Assembly: GCF_022179545.1 (NCBI RefSeq)
Contig: NZ_AP025518.1
Span: forward strand, 3,038,001-3,102,000
Source of the DNA: Mycolicibacterium fortuitum subsp. fortuitum
GTDB lineage: Bacteria > Actinomycetota > Actinomycetes > Mycobacteriales > Mycobacteriaceae
Length of the DNA stretch: 64,000 nucleotides
Direction of reading: 5' to 3'
Of the stretch, positions 57,211-64,000 are shown piece by piece (within the stretch, counting starts at the first letter, position 1; the number at the start of each line of letters is the position of its first letter). The notes beneath the pieces are model-generated. The model searched no databases, was not told the DNA's origin, and saw only the letters and a list, made by a program, of their open reading frames with translations. The position numbers and the translations under genes were made by a program.

Positions 57211-58206
57211 GTGGACCGGTCATGGATGCGTAACACCGCAGCTGGCTGTGCGATCGCGTGTGGCGCCATGATTGCCGGCCCCGGCATGGCCGGTACCGCG
57301 GTGGCTTCGGCGCACTTGTTCGGTATCGACATCCACGACATCTTCGATCACAAGAAGAAGAACAAGAAGTCCCGTCCCGCGGCCAAGCTGGGCCCGCAGC
57401 GCGGCGCCGGGGTCAAGAATTCCGGTGGCAGCCTCGGTGGGCCCGGGGCTTCCAACAATTCCAAACCCGAGGCGAAGGTCGGGGCGGCCAAGATCGGGTC
57501 CACAGGCGTGGACTCCGGCCAGGCTCCGGCAGCCCGTTCAGGAACTTTCGCCGAATCACCGCAGTCGGCCCAGGCCGGCACGACGGAGCAGGCTTCGTCG
57601 GCGGTCTCGTCCGGCGCAACCGCCCAGGCGCCGATCGCAGCCGTCACCGACGTGACCGGTCAGGCACCTACGGTGACCGTTTCAGGCGGCGGTGGCGGGG
57701 CCGCGGGAGCCCCCACCAACCGCAGCCTCGGGCGGGCTCCCAATCTCGCGCCCGTGCCGACGGCCCCGAGCAGTCGCACCATCGTGATCCGGTCGGCCCC
57801 GCCCAAAGCCCCCGCCGCACCTGCACCGGCGATCGCCGCGCCCCCGGCAGTTCCGACCGTTCCGGCTCCGGTGGCGGTCCCTCCGGCTCCCGTCGTCTCG
57901 GTCCCGGCTCCTGCCGCCCCGCCGGCAGGACTGCCACCGGCGGTCCCGAGCGCACCCGCGGTTCCCGCACCGCGATCGGAACCACCAGTGGCACAGCCAC
58001 ATTCGGTTCCCGCGGTGCCGGAGTCCTTCCGGCTGGGATACGCCGATTACCTCCGCACGGCCAGCACCAGCGATCTGCTGTTCGCGGTACTGCCCGGTCT
58101 GGGCGGCATGCTGTTGATGACGGCCGCAGGGGGAGCGGTCGGCTTCCGGCAGGCGCGCGCCGCGCATACGCTGCCGTCTCCACAGATCGCCCGGTTCTTG
58201 CCGTAG
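57211..58206 (+). CDS. Secreted or surface Ala/Pro-rich protein
   Basis: A 331-residue protein I do not recognise. A signal peptide (MDRSWMRNTAAGCAIACGAM to about residue 35, TAVASAHLFG) is followed by a basic run DHKKKNKKSR, then over 200 residues of Ala, Pro, Val, Ser and Gly, and near the C-terminus a helix LLFAVLPGLGGMLLMTAAGG. The low-complexity part should cross or stand off the cell wall. GTG 57211 has GGGGGG 7 nt ahead; longer frames upstream have no such site. It starts 165 nt from the divergent cyclase. Confidence 0.72.
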   Translation: MDRSWMRNTAAGCAIACGAMIAGPGMAGTAVASAHLFGIDIHDIFDHKKKNKKSRPAAKLGPQRGAGVKNSGGSLGGPGASNNSKPEAKVGAAKIGSTGVDSGQAPAARSGTFAESPQSAQAGTTEQASSAVSSGATAQAPIAAVTDVTGQAPTVTVSGGGGGAAGAPTNRSLGRAPNLAPVPTAPSSRTIVIRSAPPKAPAAPAPAIAAPPAVPTVPAPVAVPPAPVVSVPAPAAPPAGLPPAVPSAPAVPAPRSEPPVAQPHSVPAVPESFRLGYADYLRTASTSDLLFAVLPGLGGMLLMTAAGGAVGFRQARAAHTLPSPQIARFLP

Positions 58207-58216
58207 CGGTCCGACG

Positions 58217-58999
58217 ATGACGCGCGGTGAACACGACCGCAGCCGTTCCGCTGCCGTGGGATTCCGCATGGGTCCACTGGTTTGGCTTTTCGTCACCGCA
58301 GCCGTCATCTCGGTCATCGGTGGATTGCTGGTAGTGGTGGGTTGGGCTCGCGGAGAACTGTCGGAATCACCGTGGGCCGCGCTGGCGGGCGTGCTGATCA
58401 TGGCCACCGGATTCGGGATGGTCGCCTTTCGTTGTGCGTCCGCCGCTGAACAGAAGGCGGCGCCGGAGCCGCCGGATGACGCCGTGCTGGAGGTTCTCAA
58501 TCCGCTCGGTCTGGTGTTCTGGATCTTCACCACGGTGGCTGCGCTCGTCCTTGCCGTGACGGCCTCCGGCCTCTGCCGGCTGGTTCTGAGAGCAGTCGAG
58601 GACGGCGGTCTCGACCGGCCCGGCACGACGGGGCTGGCGGCGGTCGGTGTCACAACAGTCGCCGTGATGGCCTTGGTGGGGATGGTTGCGGTGGCCGCCG
58701 CAGTGCCGGTGCGCATCATCCGGTCCTACGGGCGCACTCACTTCTGGCTGTCTCCCGAGGGAATTGGTTATCCACCATCCACGGAGGAAGACCCCGGGTT
58801 TCGGCGATGGGACGGCGTCACTGCGATCACCCATTCGTCGCGCGATGCCCGCGGCGTGGTGTACAGCCACGTGTGGACGATCCGCACCACCAACCCCCGC
58901 TCGAACGTCACTGTCGTGTACCCGGCGGGCGGGGTGCCCCGGCCCCGCGAGATTCGTCAGGCCGTCCGGGACCTTGCGCCGACCGTCGAGGTGACCTGA
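58217..58999 (+). CDS. Membrane protein of unknown function
   Basis: A 260-residue protein with four helices (about residues 20-42, 54-72, 97-118, 138-165) and a C-terminal soluble part with WLSPEGIGYPPSTEEDPGFRR-like WLSPEGIGYPP and WDGVTAITHSS, resembling PH-like domains in mycobacterial membrane proteins. Begins 10 nt after the secreted protein gene, so co-transcribed. Function not known. Confidence 0.72.
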   Translation: MTRGEHDRSRSAAVGFRMGPLVWLFVTAAVISVIGGLLVVVGWARGELSESPWAALAGVLIMATGFGMVAFRCASAAEQKAAPEPPDDAVLEVLNPLGLVFWIFTTVAALVLAVTASGLCRLVLRAVEDGGLDRPGTTGLAAVGVTTVAVMALVGMVAVAAAVPVRIIRSYGRTHFWLSPEGIGYPPSTEEDPGFRRWDGVTAITHSSRDARGVVYSHVWTIRTTNPRSNVTVVYPAGGVPRPREIRQAVRDLAPTVEVT

Positions 59000-59478
59000 G
59001 CGCCGTAGGTCCGTCGGCCGGGGCACTTGTCCAGAGGCCGTTTGTTGTATTCATCGCGGCGGGATAGCATCCGTCGACCGGTCTCCGGCTATGGCGCACA
59101 CCGTGGTCCTTTCATGGCGGATTCATAGCTAGTTCCTAGATCCGGCGTCGTGTGGCAGCTGCTCGGTGGTGCCCGGCTACTGGTAGCCGCCGGCGCTGCC
59201 GGTTGGTGTGCCAGCGGTGGTGCCTTCACGGCGATTATCAAGGCGTTGAACCGATTCCGGCCATCTGACCCGTTTGCGCCATATTGACGCGCAGGCATGG
59301 TTTACTCTTCGGGATCGGGTGCGCTCATCGAGGCGCGCTGCGCGTTTGCGGTAGCTTCGTGCAAGGTCAGGCCTGGGATGCCACGGCACCCCGGGCTCGA
59401 TCGTTCGCATCCGATCTGCAAATGCATATGTGAACACCCGGCAGGGTGTCGGCACGGAGACAGTCGGAGGAACTCGCG
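59000..59478 (+). other. Intergenic stretch upstream of mmpS
   Basis: About 480 nt with no supported gene. It contains a palindrome GGCTAC-TG-GTAGCC (59175-59188), CTAG-TTC-CTAG (59129-59139), a possible -10 TACTCT (59303-59308) and the hairpin at 59434-59449. Small open frames here have no ribosome site or coding character. It likely holds the mmpS-mmpL promoter and regulatory region. Confidence 0.5.
59434..59449 (+). repeat. Hairpin ACACCC-GGCA-GGGTGT before mmpS
   Basis: A perfect 6-bp stem with 4-nt loop that covers the in-frame GTG at 59446. It argues against that GTG as start and could affect translation from the downstream site. Confidence 0.55.
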
Positions 59479-59910
59479 ATTTTCAGGATCCTGAAGCGGC
59501 TGTGGATTCCGCTGGTGCTCGTCGTGGTGGGTGTCGCAGGCGGATTTACCGTGTCGCGGCTGCACGGTGCCTTCGGTAGCCAGACCCGCCCCGCCTACAC
59601 CAGCGCCGAGCGTGAGGAGAAGCGGCCCCACGATCCCAAGCACCTGGTTTACGAGGTGTTCGGCCCCCCTGGAACCGTTGCGACCATCAGCTATTTCGAT
59701 GCTGACGCAGAGCCGCAACTCATCAAGGACGCACCGCTGCCGTGGTCCGTGGAGTTCCCGATCTCCGATGCGACGGCGATGGGAAACGTCAGCGCGCAGG
59801 GCAACGCCGATTCGATCGGATGCCGCATCCTCGTCGGCGATGAGGTGAAGGACGAGAAGGTCCGGTCCGGAGTCAGCGCGTTCACCTTCTGCCAACTGAA
59901 GGCCGCATGA
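59479..59910 (+). CDS. mmpS: MmpS-family accessory protein
   Basis: A 143-residue protein: short basic N-terminus, one membrane helix ([20 protein letters not shown]) and a periplasmic beta-sandwich domain with [20 protein letters not shown] and two Cys near the end (SIGCRIL, FTFCQL) that could pair. MmpS proteins assist MmpL transporters. The best start is ATT 59479 (rare), with GGAGGA 7 nt ahead, giving [10 protein letters not shown] as in relatives. GTG 59446 would add 11 residues but lacks a ribosome site. It overlaps mmpL by 4 nt (ATGA). Confidence 0.88.
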   Translation: MFRILKRLWIPLVLVVVGVAGGFTVSRLHGAFGSQTRPAYTSAEREEKRPHDPKHLVYEVFGPPGTVATISYFDADAEPQLIKDAPLPWSVEFPISDATAMGNVSAQGNADSIGCRILVGDEVKDEKVRSGVSAFTFCQLKAA

Positions 59911-62801
59911 GCACCGACAGTGAACCGGTGACCGAGCCGTTGCCGATTGCCAAGCGGCCACCGTTCATCGCCCGCATGGTCCGCCGCCTGTCAGTTCCGA
60001 TCATCCTCGGATGGTTGGCGATCACAGTCGTGCTGAGTGTTGCCGTTCCCTCCCTCGAGCAGGTGGAGAAAGAGCACTCGGTAGCGATGGATCCCACCGC
60101 TGCACCGTCGTTCGAGGCGATGCAGCGCATGGGCCAACTGTTCGGCGAGGCGGGTTCGGGCGCCGTCGCGATGATCGTTCTGGAGGGCGAGCAGCCCCTC
60201 GGCGACGATGCCCATGGCTACTACGACGAGATGGTTCGTCAGCTCAAGGCCGACACCACGTATGTGGAGCACGTCCAGGACTTCTGGGGCGACCCGATGA
60301 CCCAGGGTGCCGCTCAGAGTGTCGACGGCAAGGCCACATATGTGCAGGTGACTCTCACCAGCAACAAAGAGATCTCGGCAGTCAAGTCGGTCGAGGCCGT
60401 CCGGACGATCGTGGATCGGATTCCGGCCCCGGCCGGGGTCAAGGCCTACGTCACCGGACCGGCAGCGTTCGCCGCGGACCTCGGCCCTGCCGGTAACCGG
60501 ACCGTGGCTTTGGTGACCTCGTTGAGCCTCACGGTGATCTTCGTGATGTTGCTGCTCGTCTACCGATCGATCATCTCCGTCATTCTGATGCTGGTGGTGG
60601 TGGGCATCGAGCTGACGGTGGCGCGCGGTGTGGTTGCACTGTTGGGCAGTCTCGGAGTCATCGGAATCACGACGTTCGTGGTCAATCTGCTGGTGGCCCT
60701 GGCCATCGCGGCGGGAACCGACTACGGCATCTTCTTCACGGGGCGCTATCAGGAAGCGCGTCAGGCCGGCGAGGACAAGGAAGCGGCCTTCTACACAACT
60801 TTCCGCAGCGTCGCGAAAGTGGTTGTGGGCTCCGGTCTGACGATCGCCGGTGCGATCCTGTGTCTGCATTTCACCCGCCTGCCCGTCTACCAAACACTCG
60901 GGATCCCCACCGCGGTCGGCATGGTCGCCGCAGTACTGGTGGCCGTCACGCTGGTGCCTGCAGTCATCGCGGTCGGTAGCCGCTTCGGGTTGTTCGAGCC
61001 CAAGCGCAAGATCACGGTCCGTCGATGGCGGAAGGTCGGAACGGCGGTCGTTCGATGGCCCGGCCCCATTCTGGTTGCCACGTGCGCTGTCTCGCTCATC
61101 GGTCTGCTGGCCCTACCGGCCTACAAACCCAGCTACAACGATCAGCAGTACATCCCGCAGGACATCCCGGCGAACGTGGGTTACGCAGCAGCCACGCGAC
61201 ATTTCCCGCAGTCGCTGATGATGGCTCCCGACATCCTGCTCATCGAGGCCGACCACGACATGCGGAATCCGGTCGACTTCCTGGTGCTGAACAAGCTGGC
61301 CAAGGGCGTGCTGTCAGTGCCGGGGGTCTCGACCGTTCAGGCGCCGACGCGTCCCGGCGGTGAGCCGCTCAAGCACTCGACGATTCCGTTCATGCTCAGC
61401 ATGAGCAATGCGTCGCAGACACATCTGATGCCGTTCCAGAAGAACCGCATGGAAGACCTGCTCGTGCAGGCCGAGGACATGCAGAAGACGATCGCCATCG
61501 TGAAGCGCATGCAGGCGCTGACCCAAGAGATGGTCGACACGACTCACAAGATGGTTGCCGATACCCACGAGCTGCAAGAGACAACCAATCAATTGCGCGA
61601 TCACGTGGCGAATTTCGACGACTTCTTCAGGCCGATCCGCAACTACTTCTACTGGGAACCGCACTGCTACACGATCCCGCTCTGCTCGTCGATCAGAGGC
61701 GTCTTCGACACGCTGGACGGCATTGACCAGATCACCGTGAAGATGGTCGACCTGGTGGCCAATCTCGATCGTCTCGACGAGATCCTGCCGCAATTGGCCG
61801 CACAGTTCCCGGTGATGATCTCGACCATGGAATCCACCCGAACCATGATGCTGACGATGCACAGCACCATGTCCGGGATCATGGACCAGATGGACGCCAC
61901 GTCCAACAACGCCACCGCGATGGGCAAGGCTTTCGACGCCGCTCAAAACGACGACTCCTTCTACCTGCCGCCAGAAGTCTTCGAGAACAAGGACTTCAAG
62001 CGCGTCATGGACATCTTCCTGTCCCCGGACGGGAAAGCAGCCCGAATGCTGATCTCCCAGCGCGGTGATCCGGCCACTACAGAGGGCATGTCGCTCGTCG
62101 ACCCGATCGAGACCGCGGCCGAGGAAGCGCTGAAGGGCACTCCGCTGCAGAACGCCACGATCTATCTGACCGGCACTGCGGCATCGGTGAAGGATCTGGT
62201 GGAGGCGTCCACCTACGATCTGCTGATCGCTGCCGTCGCGGCGTTGTGTCTGATCTTCGGCATCATGCTGATCGTGACGCGCAGCTTCATCGCCGCACTG
62301 GTCATCGTGGGCACCGTGGCGCTGTCGCTGGGGGCGGCCTTCGGGCTTTCTGTGCTCATCTGGCAGCACATCCTCGGAATGCCTTTGAACTGGGTCGTAT
62401 TGGCGATGTCGGTTATCGTCCTGTTGGCGGTCGGTTCGGATTACAACCTGCTGCTGGTGTCCCGGATGAAAGAGGAGATCGGCGCGGGGATCAACACCGG
62501 CATCATCCGGGCGATGGGTGGTAGCGGCAAGGTGGTGACGGCCGCGGGTCTGGTGTTCGCGTTCACCATGCTGGCGATGGTCGTGAGCGACCTGGTCACC
62601 ATCGGGCAACTGGGTGCGACCATCGGTGTCGGTCTGCTGTTCGACACGTTGGTGGTGCGCGCATTCATGACACCGGCGATCGCCGCGCTGCTGGGGCGGT
62701 GGTTCTGGTGGCCGCAGACCGTACATCCGCGCCCTCTCAGTGCAACTGGGCGTCCGCGCGGACAGCTCGTGCGCTCCATTCTGCAAAGGGAAGAGCGCTG
62801 A
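59907..62801 (+). CDS. mmpL: MmpL-family RND transporter
   Basis: A 964-residue RND exporter with 12 predicted helices and two large periplasmic loops. Proton-relay Asp-Tyr pairs occur in both halves: Asp272-Tyr273 (AGTDYGIFF) and Asp845-Tyr846 (GSDYNLLLV). The second loop carries long amphipathic helices (about residues 515-680) with many Met and Thr, as in MmpL4/MmpL5-type coiled hairpins. No long cytosolic tail. Most like the MmpL4/5 group, which exports siderophores or drugs with MmpS; exact cargo unproven. ATG 59907 overlaps the mmpS stop. Confidence 0.94.
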   Translation: MSTDSEPVTEPLPIAKRPPFIARMVRRLSVPIILGWLAITVVLSVAVPSLEQVEKEHSVAMDPTAAPSFEAMQRMGQLFGEAGSGAVAMIVLEGEQPLGDDAHGYYDEMVRQLKADTTYVEHVQDFWGDPMTQGAAQSVDGKATYVQVTLTSNKEISAVKSVEAVRTIVDRIPAPAGVKAYVTGPAAFAADLGPAGNRTVALVTSLSLTVIFVMLLLVYRSIISVILMLVVVGIELTVARGVVALLGSLGVIGITTFVVNLLVALAIAAGTDYGIFFTGRYQEARQAGEDKEAAFYTTFRSVAKVVVGSGLTIAGAILCLHFTRLPVYQTLGIPTAVGMVAAVLVAVTLVPAVIAVGSRFGLFEPKRKITVRRWRKVGTAVVRWPGPILVATCAVSLIGLLALPAYKPSYNDQQYIPQDIPANVGYAAATRHFPQSLMMAPDILLIEADHDMRNPVDFLVLNKLAKGVLSVPGVSTVQAPTRPGGEPLKHSTIPFMLSMSNASQTHLMPFQKNRMEDLLVQAEDMQKTIAIVKRMQALTQEMVDTTHKMVADTHELQETTNQLRDHVANFDDFFRPIRNYFYWEPHCYTIPLCSSIRGVFDTLDGIDQITVKMVDLVANLDRLDEILPQLAAQFPVMISTMESTRTMMLTMHSTMSGIMDQMDATSNNATAMGKAFDAAQNDDSFYLPPEVFENKDFKRVMDIFLSPDGKAARMLISQRGDPATTEGMSLVDPIETAAEEALKGTPLQNATIYLTGTAASVKDLVEASTYDLLIAAVAALCLIFGIMLIVTRSFIAALVIVGTVALSLGAAFGLSVLIWQHILGMPLNWVVLAMSVIVLLAVGSDYNLLLVSRMKEEIGAGINTGIIRAMGGSGKVVTAAGLVFAFTMLAMVVSDLVTIGQLGATIGVGLLFDTLVVRAFMTPAIAALLGRWFWWPQTVHPRPLSATGRPRGQLVRSILQREER

Positions 62802-62829
62802 CTGTAATGAACGCGTTTTTCTCGTGTGT

Positions 62830-62854
62830 GGTGAAGGCCTGTGCGGTGAAGGCC
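62830..62854 (+). repeat. Direct repeat containing the ribosome site of the second mmpL
   Basis: GGTGAAGGCC occurs twice (62830-62839 and 62845-62854), 15 nt apart. The second copy supplies GAAGG for ATG 62857. Confidence 0.75.
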
Positions 62855-62856
62855 GG

Positions 62857-64000
62857 ATGAGCGACGGACAGACAGGCACCCGGCCACCTTTGATCGCCCG
62901 GGTGATCTACCGGTTGTCGGTGCCGATCATCGTCGGGTGGTTGGCGCTCATCGCCGTCGTCACCTTCGCTGTTCCGTCACTGGAGCAGGTCGGTCGAGAA
63001 AGCTCAGTGTCGTTGGTCCCCAAGGACGCGCCGTCGTTTCGGGCGATGGAGCGCATGGGTCAGGTGTTCCAGGAATCGGACTCCGACAGCGTCGCGATGA
63101 TCGTCTTGGAGGGCGACAAGCCCCTCGGCGAGGAGGCGCACGGCTATTACGACGACCTTGTTCGCCAGCTGCGCGCCGACACCAAGCACGTCCAGCACGT
63201 CCAGGACTACTGGGCAGACTCGCTCACCGCGTCGGGTGTGCAGAGTGCCGACGATCTGAGTGCCTACGTCCAGCTGAACCTTGCGGGCAACCAGGGCCAG
63301 GCCCTGGCCAACGAATCGGTGGAGGCGGTCCGGGACATCGTGGCGCAGACGCCGCCGCCGCCCGGGGTGAAGGCATACGTCACGGGTCCGTCGCCGCTGA
63401 TCACCGACATGAACCATGCCGGCGATACGTCGATCATGAAAATCACCATGGTCACGCTGGTGGTCATCTTCACGGTGCTGCTCTTCGTGTATCGCTCGGT
63501 CATCACCGTCGTTCTACTGCTGGCGATGGTCGGCATCCAGGTGCAGGCAGCCAGGGGAGTCGTCGCATTCCTCGGCGATCACGAGATTCTCGGTCTGTCC
63601 ACCTTCGCGGTGAATCTGCTGGTATCGCTGGGGATAGCAGTAGGAACCGACTATGGGATCTTCTTCATCGGTCGATACCATGAGGCGCGTCAAGCCGGCG
63701 AAGATCGCGAGACTGCCTTCTACACCACCTATCGGAGCGTTGCCAAGGTGGTGGTGGCTTCTGGATTGACGATCGCCGGGGCGATCTACTGCCTGAGCTT
63801 CACCCGACTGCCTTATTTCGAGACCATGGGTGTTCCTTCCGCCGTGGGTATGGCGGTTGCGGTCGCGGTGGCGGTCACCCTGGTTCCGTCGGTCATCGCC
63901 GTCGGCGGGCGATTCGGCCTGTTCGAGCCCAAACGGAAGCTCATGGTCCGTCGGTGGCGGGGAGTGGGTACGGCCGTGGTGCGGTGGCCGGTGCCGATTC
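62857..64000 (+). CDS. mmpL: Second MmpL-family transporter (partial, runs off the window)
   Basis: 381 residues of an MmpL protein from ATG 62857 to the window end. It is similar throughout to the preceding Mmp[41 protein letters not shown] and the first Asp-Tyr pair in [20 protein letters not shown]. Only the first half is here. The tandem arrangement, with a 55-nt gap, points to duplication; divergence in the first loop suggests a different substrate or a heteromeric role. Same operon as mmpS-mmpL. Confidence 0.92.
   Translation, partial: MSDGQTGTRPPLIARVIYRLSVPIIVGWLALIAVVTFAVPSLEQVGRESSVSLVPKDAPSFRAMERMGQVFQESDSDSVAMIVLEGDKPLGEEAHGYYDDLVRQLRADTKHVQHVQDYWADSLTASGVQSADDLSAYVQLNLAGNQGQALANESVEAVRDIVAQTPPPPGVKAYVTGPSPLITDMNHAGDTSIMKITMVTLVVIFTVLLFVYRSVITVVLLLAMVGIQVQAARGVVAFLGDHEILGLSTFAVNLLVSLGIAVGTDYGIFFIGRYHEARQAGEDRETAFYTTYRSVAKVVVASGLTIAGAIYCLSFTRLPYFETMGVPSAVGMAVAVAVAVTLVPSVIAVGGRFGLFEPKRKLMVRRWRGVGTAVVRWPVPI

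Noticed and set aside
57258..58220. 320-codon frame overlapping the Ala/Pro-rich protein
   Set aside because: Arg/Gly-rich out-of-frame reading; the chosen frame has a signal peptide, a ribosome site and a C-terminal helix.
59177..59455. 92-codon minus-strand open frame upstream of mmpS
   Set aside because: No ribosome site, no family pattern, and it lies over two palindromes in a region that looks regulatory.

Overview
The window is GC-rich chromosomal DNA from a mycobacterium, most likely a fast-growing Mycolicibacterium. The reasons are the gene order bioB-bsaP / nadABC / his / trp-lgt / pyk-tesB / cydABDC / Rv1625c-type cyclase, which follows the M. tuberculosis Rv1589-Rv1625c block, together with insertions that block lacks: gltBD, a restriction-modification pair, a second-type leuA, glnHPQ-like transport genes, dps and MmpS/MmpL genes. 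Genes are packed tightly, many overlap by NTGA (ATGA, GTGA, TTGA), and several appear leaderless (TANNNT followed 6-8 nt later by the start codon).

Layout. 1-3.1 kb: a BioQ-like TetR repressor divergent from bioB-bsaP and a membrane gene; bsaP encodes the auxiliary protein mycobacterial BioB needs. 2.7-5.3 kb: a VOC protein, an AraC-type regulator broken by a one-base frameshift, and a lipase. 5.35-9.6 kb: the regulator NrtR (degenerate Nudix box) divergent from nadA-nadB-nadC across a perfect 23-bp palindrome. 9.6-10.7 kb: LysE-type exporter and a deazaflavin (Ddn-like) protein. 10.76-17.2 kb: hisD-hisC-hisB-hisH-priA-impA-hisF-hisI. 17.2-20.4 kb: a zinc-ribbon protein, then an Eco57I-type DNA adenine methyltransferase overlapping a probable restriction endonuclease.

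20.4-23.8 kb: a lone ABC ATPase and a GntR regulator, divergent from leuA, which is preceded by a leader peptide gene with three consecutive Leu codons and competing hairpins. 23.8-32.4 kb: bcpB, then trpE-(membrane)-trpC-trpB-trpA-lgt and two small membrane genes. The trp set lacks trpD, trpG and trpF; PriA from the his operon probably supplies the TrpF reaction. Lgt carries a roughly 435-residue acidic, repeat-built C-terminal tail. 32.5-38.5 kb: gltB-gltD (glutamate synthase), with gltB interrupted by an apparent single-base deletion near 35690. 38.6-40.9 kb: pyk and tesB.

40.9-47.8 kb, minus strand: small membrane protein, cydABDC (cytochrome bd oxidase and its assembly ABC exporter) and an HdeD-like protein. 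48-53.3 kb: a polar amino-acid ABC transporter, a sulfurtransferase, and a histidine kinase/LuxR-type response regulator pair. 53.4-57.0 kb: a DUF2339 membrane protein, Dps, and a six-helix class III adenylate cyclase. 57.2-64 kb: a secreted Ala/Pro-rich protein, a membrane protein, then MmpS-MmpL and a second, truncated MmpL running off the end.

Most of the window is amino-acid, NAD and biotin biosynthesis plus respiration. The most unusual items are the leuA attenuator, the Lgt tail, the restriction-modification pair and the two one-base frameshifts. I saw no rRNA, tRNA, insertion sequence, prophage or CRISPR array.
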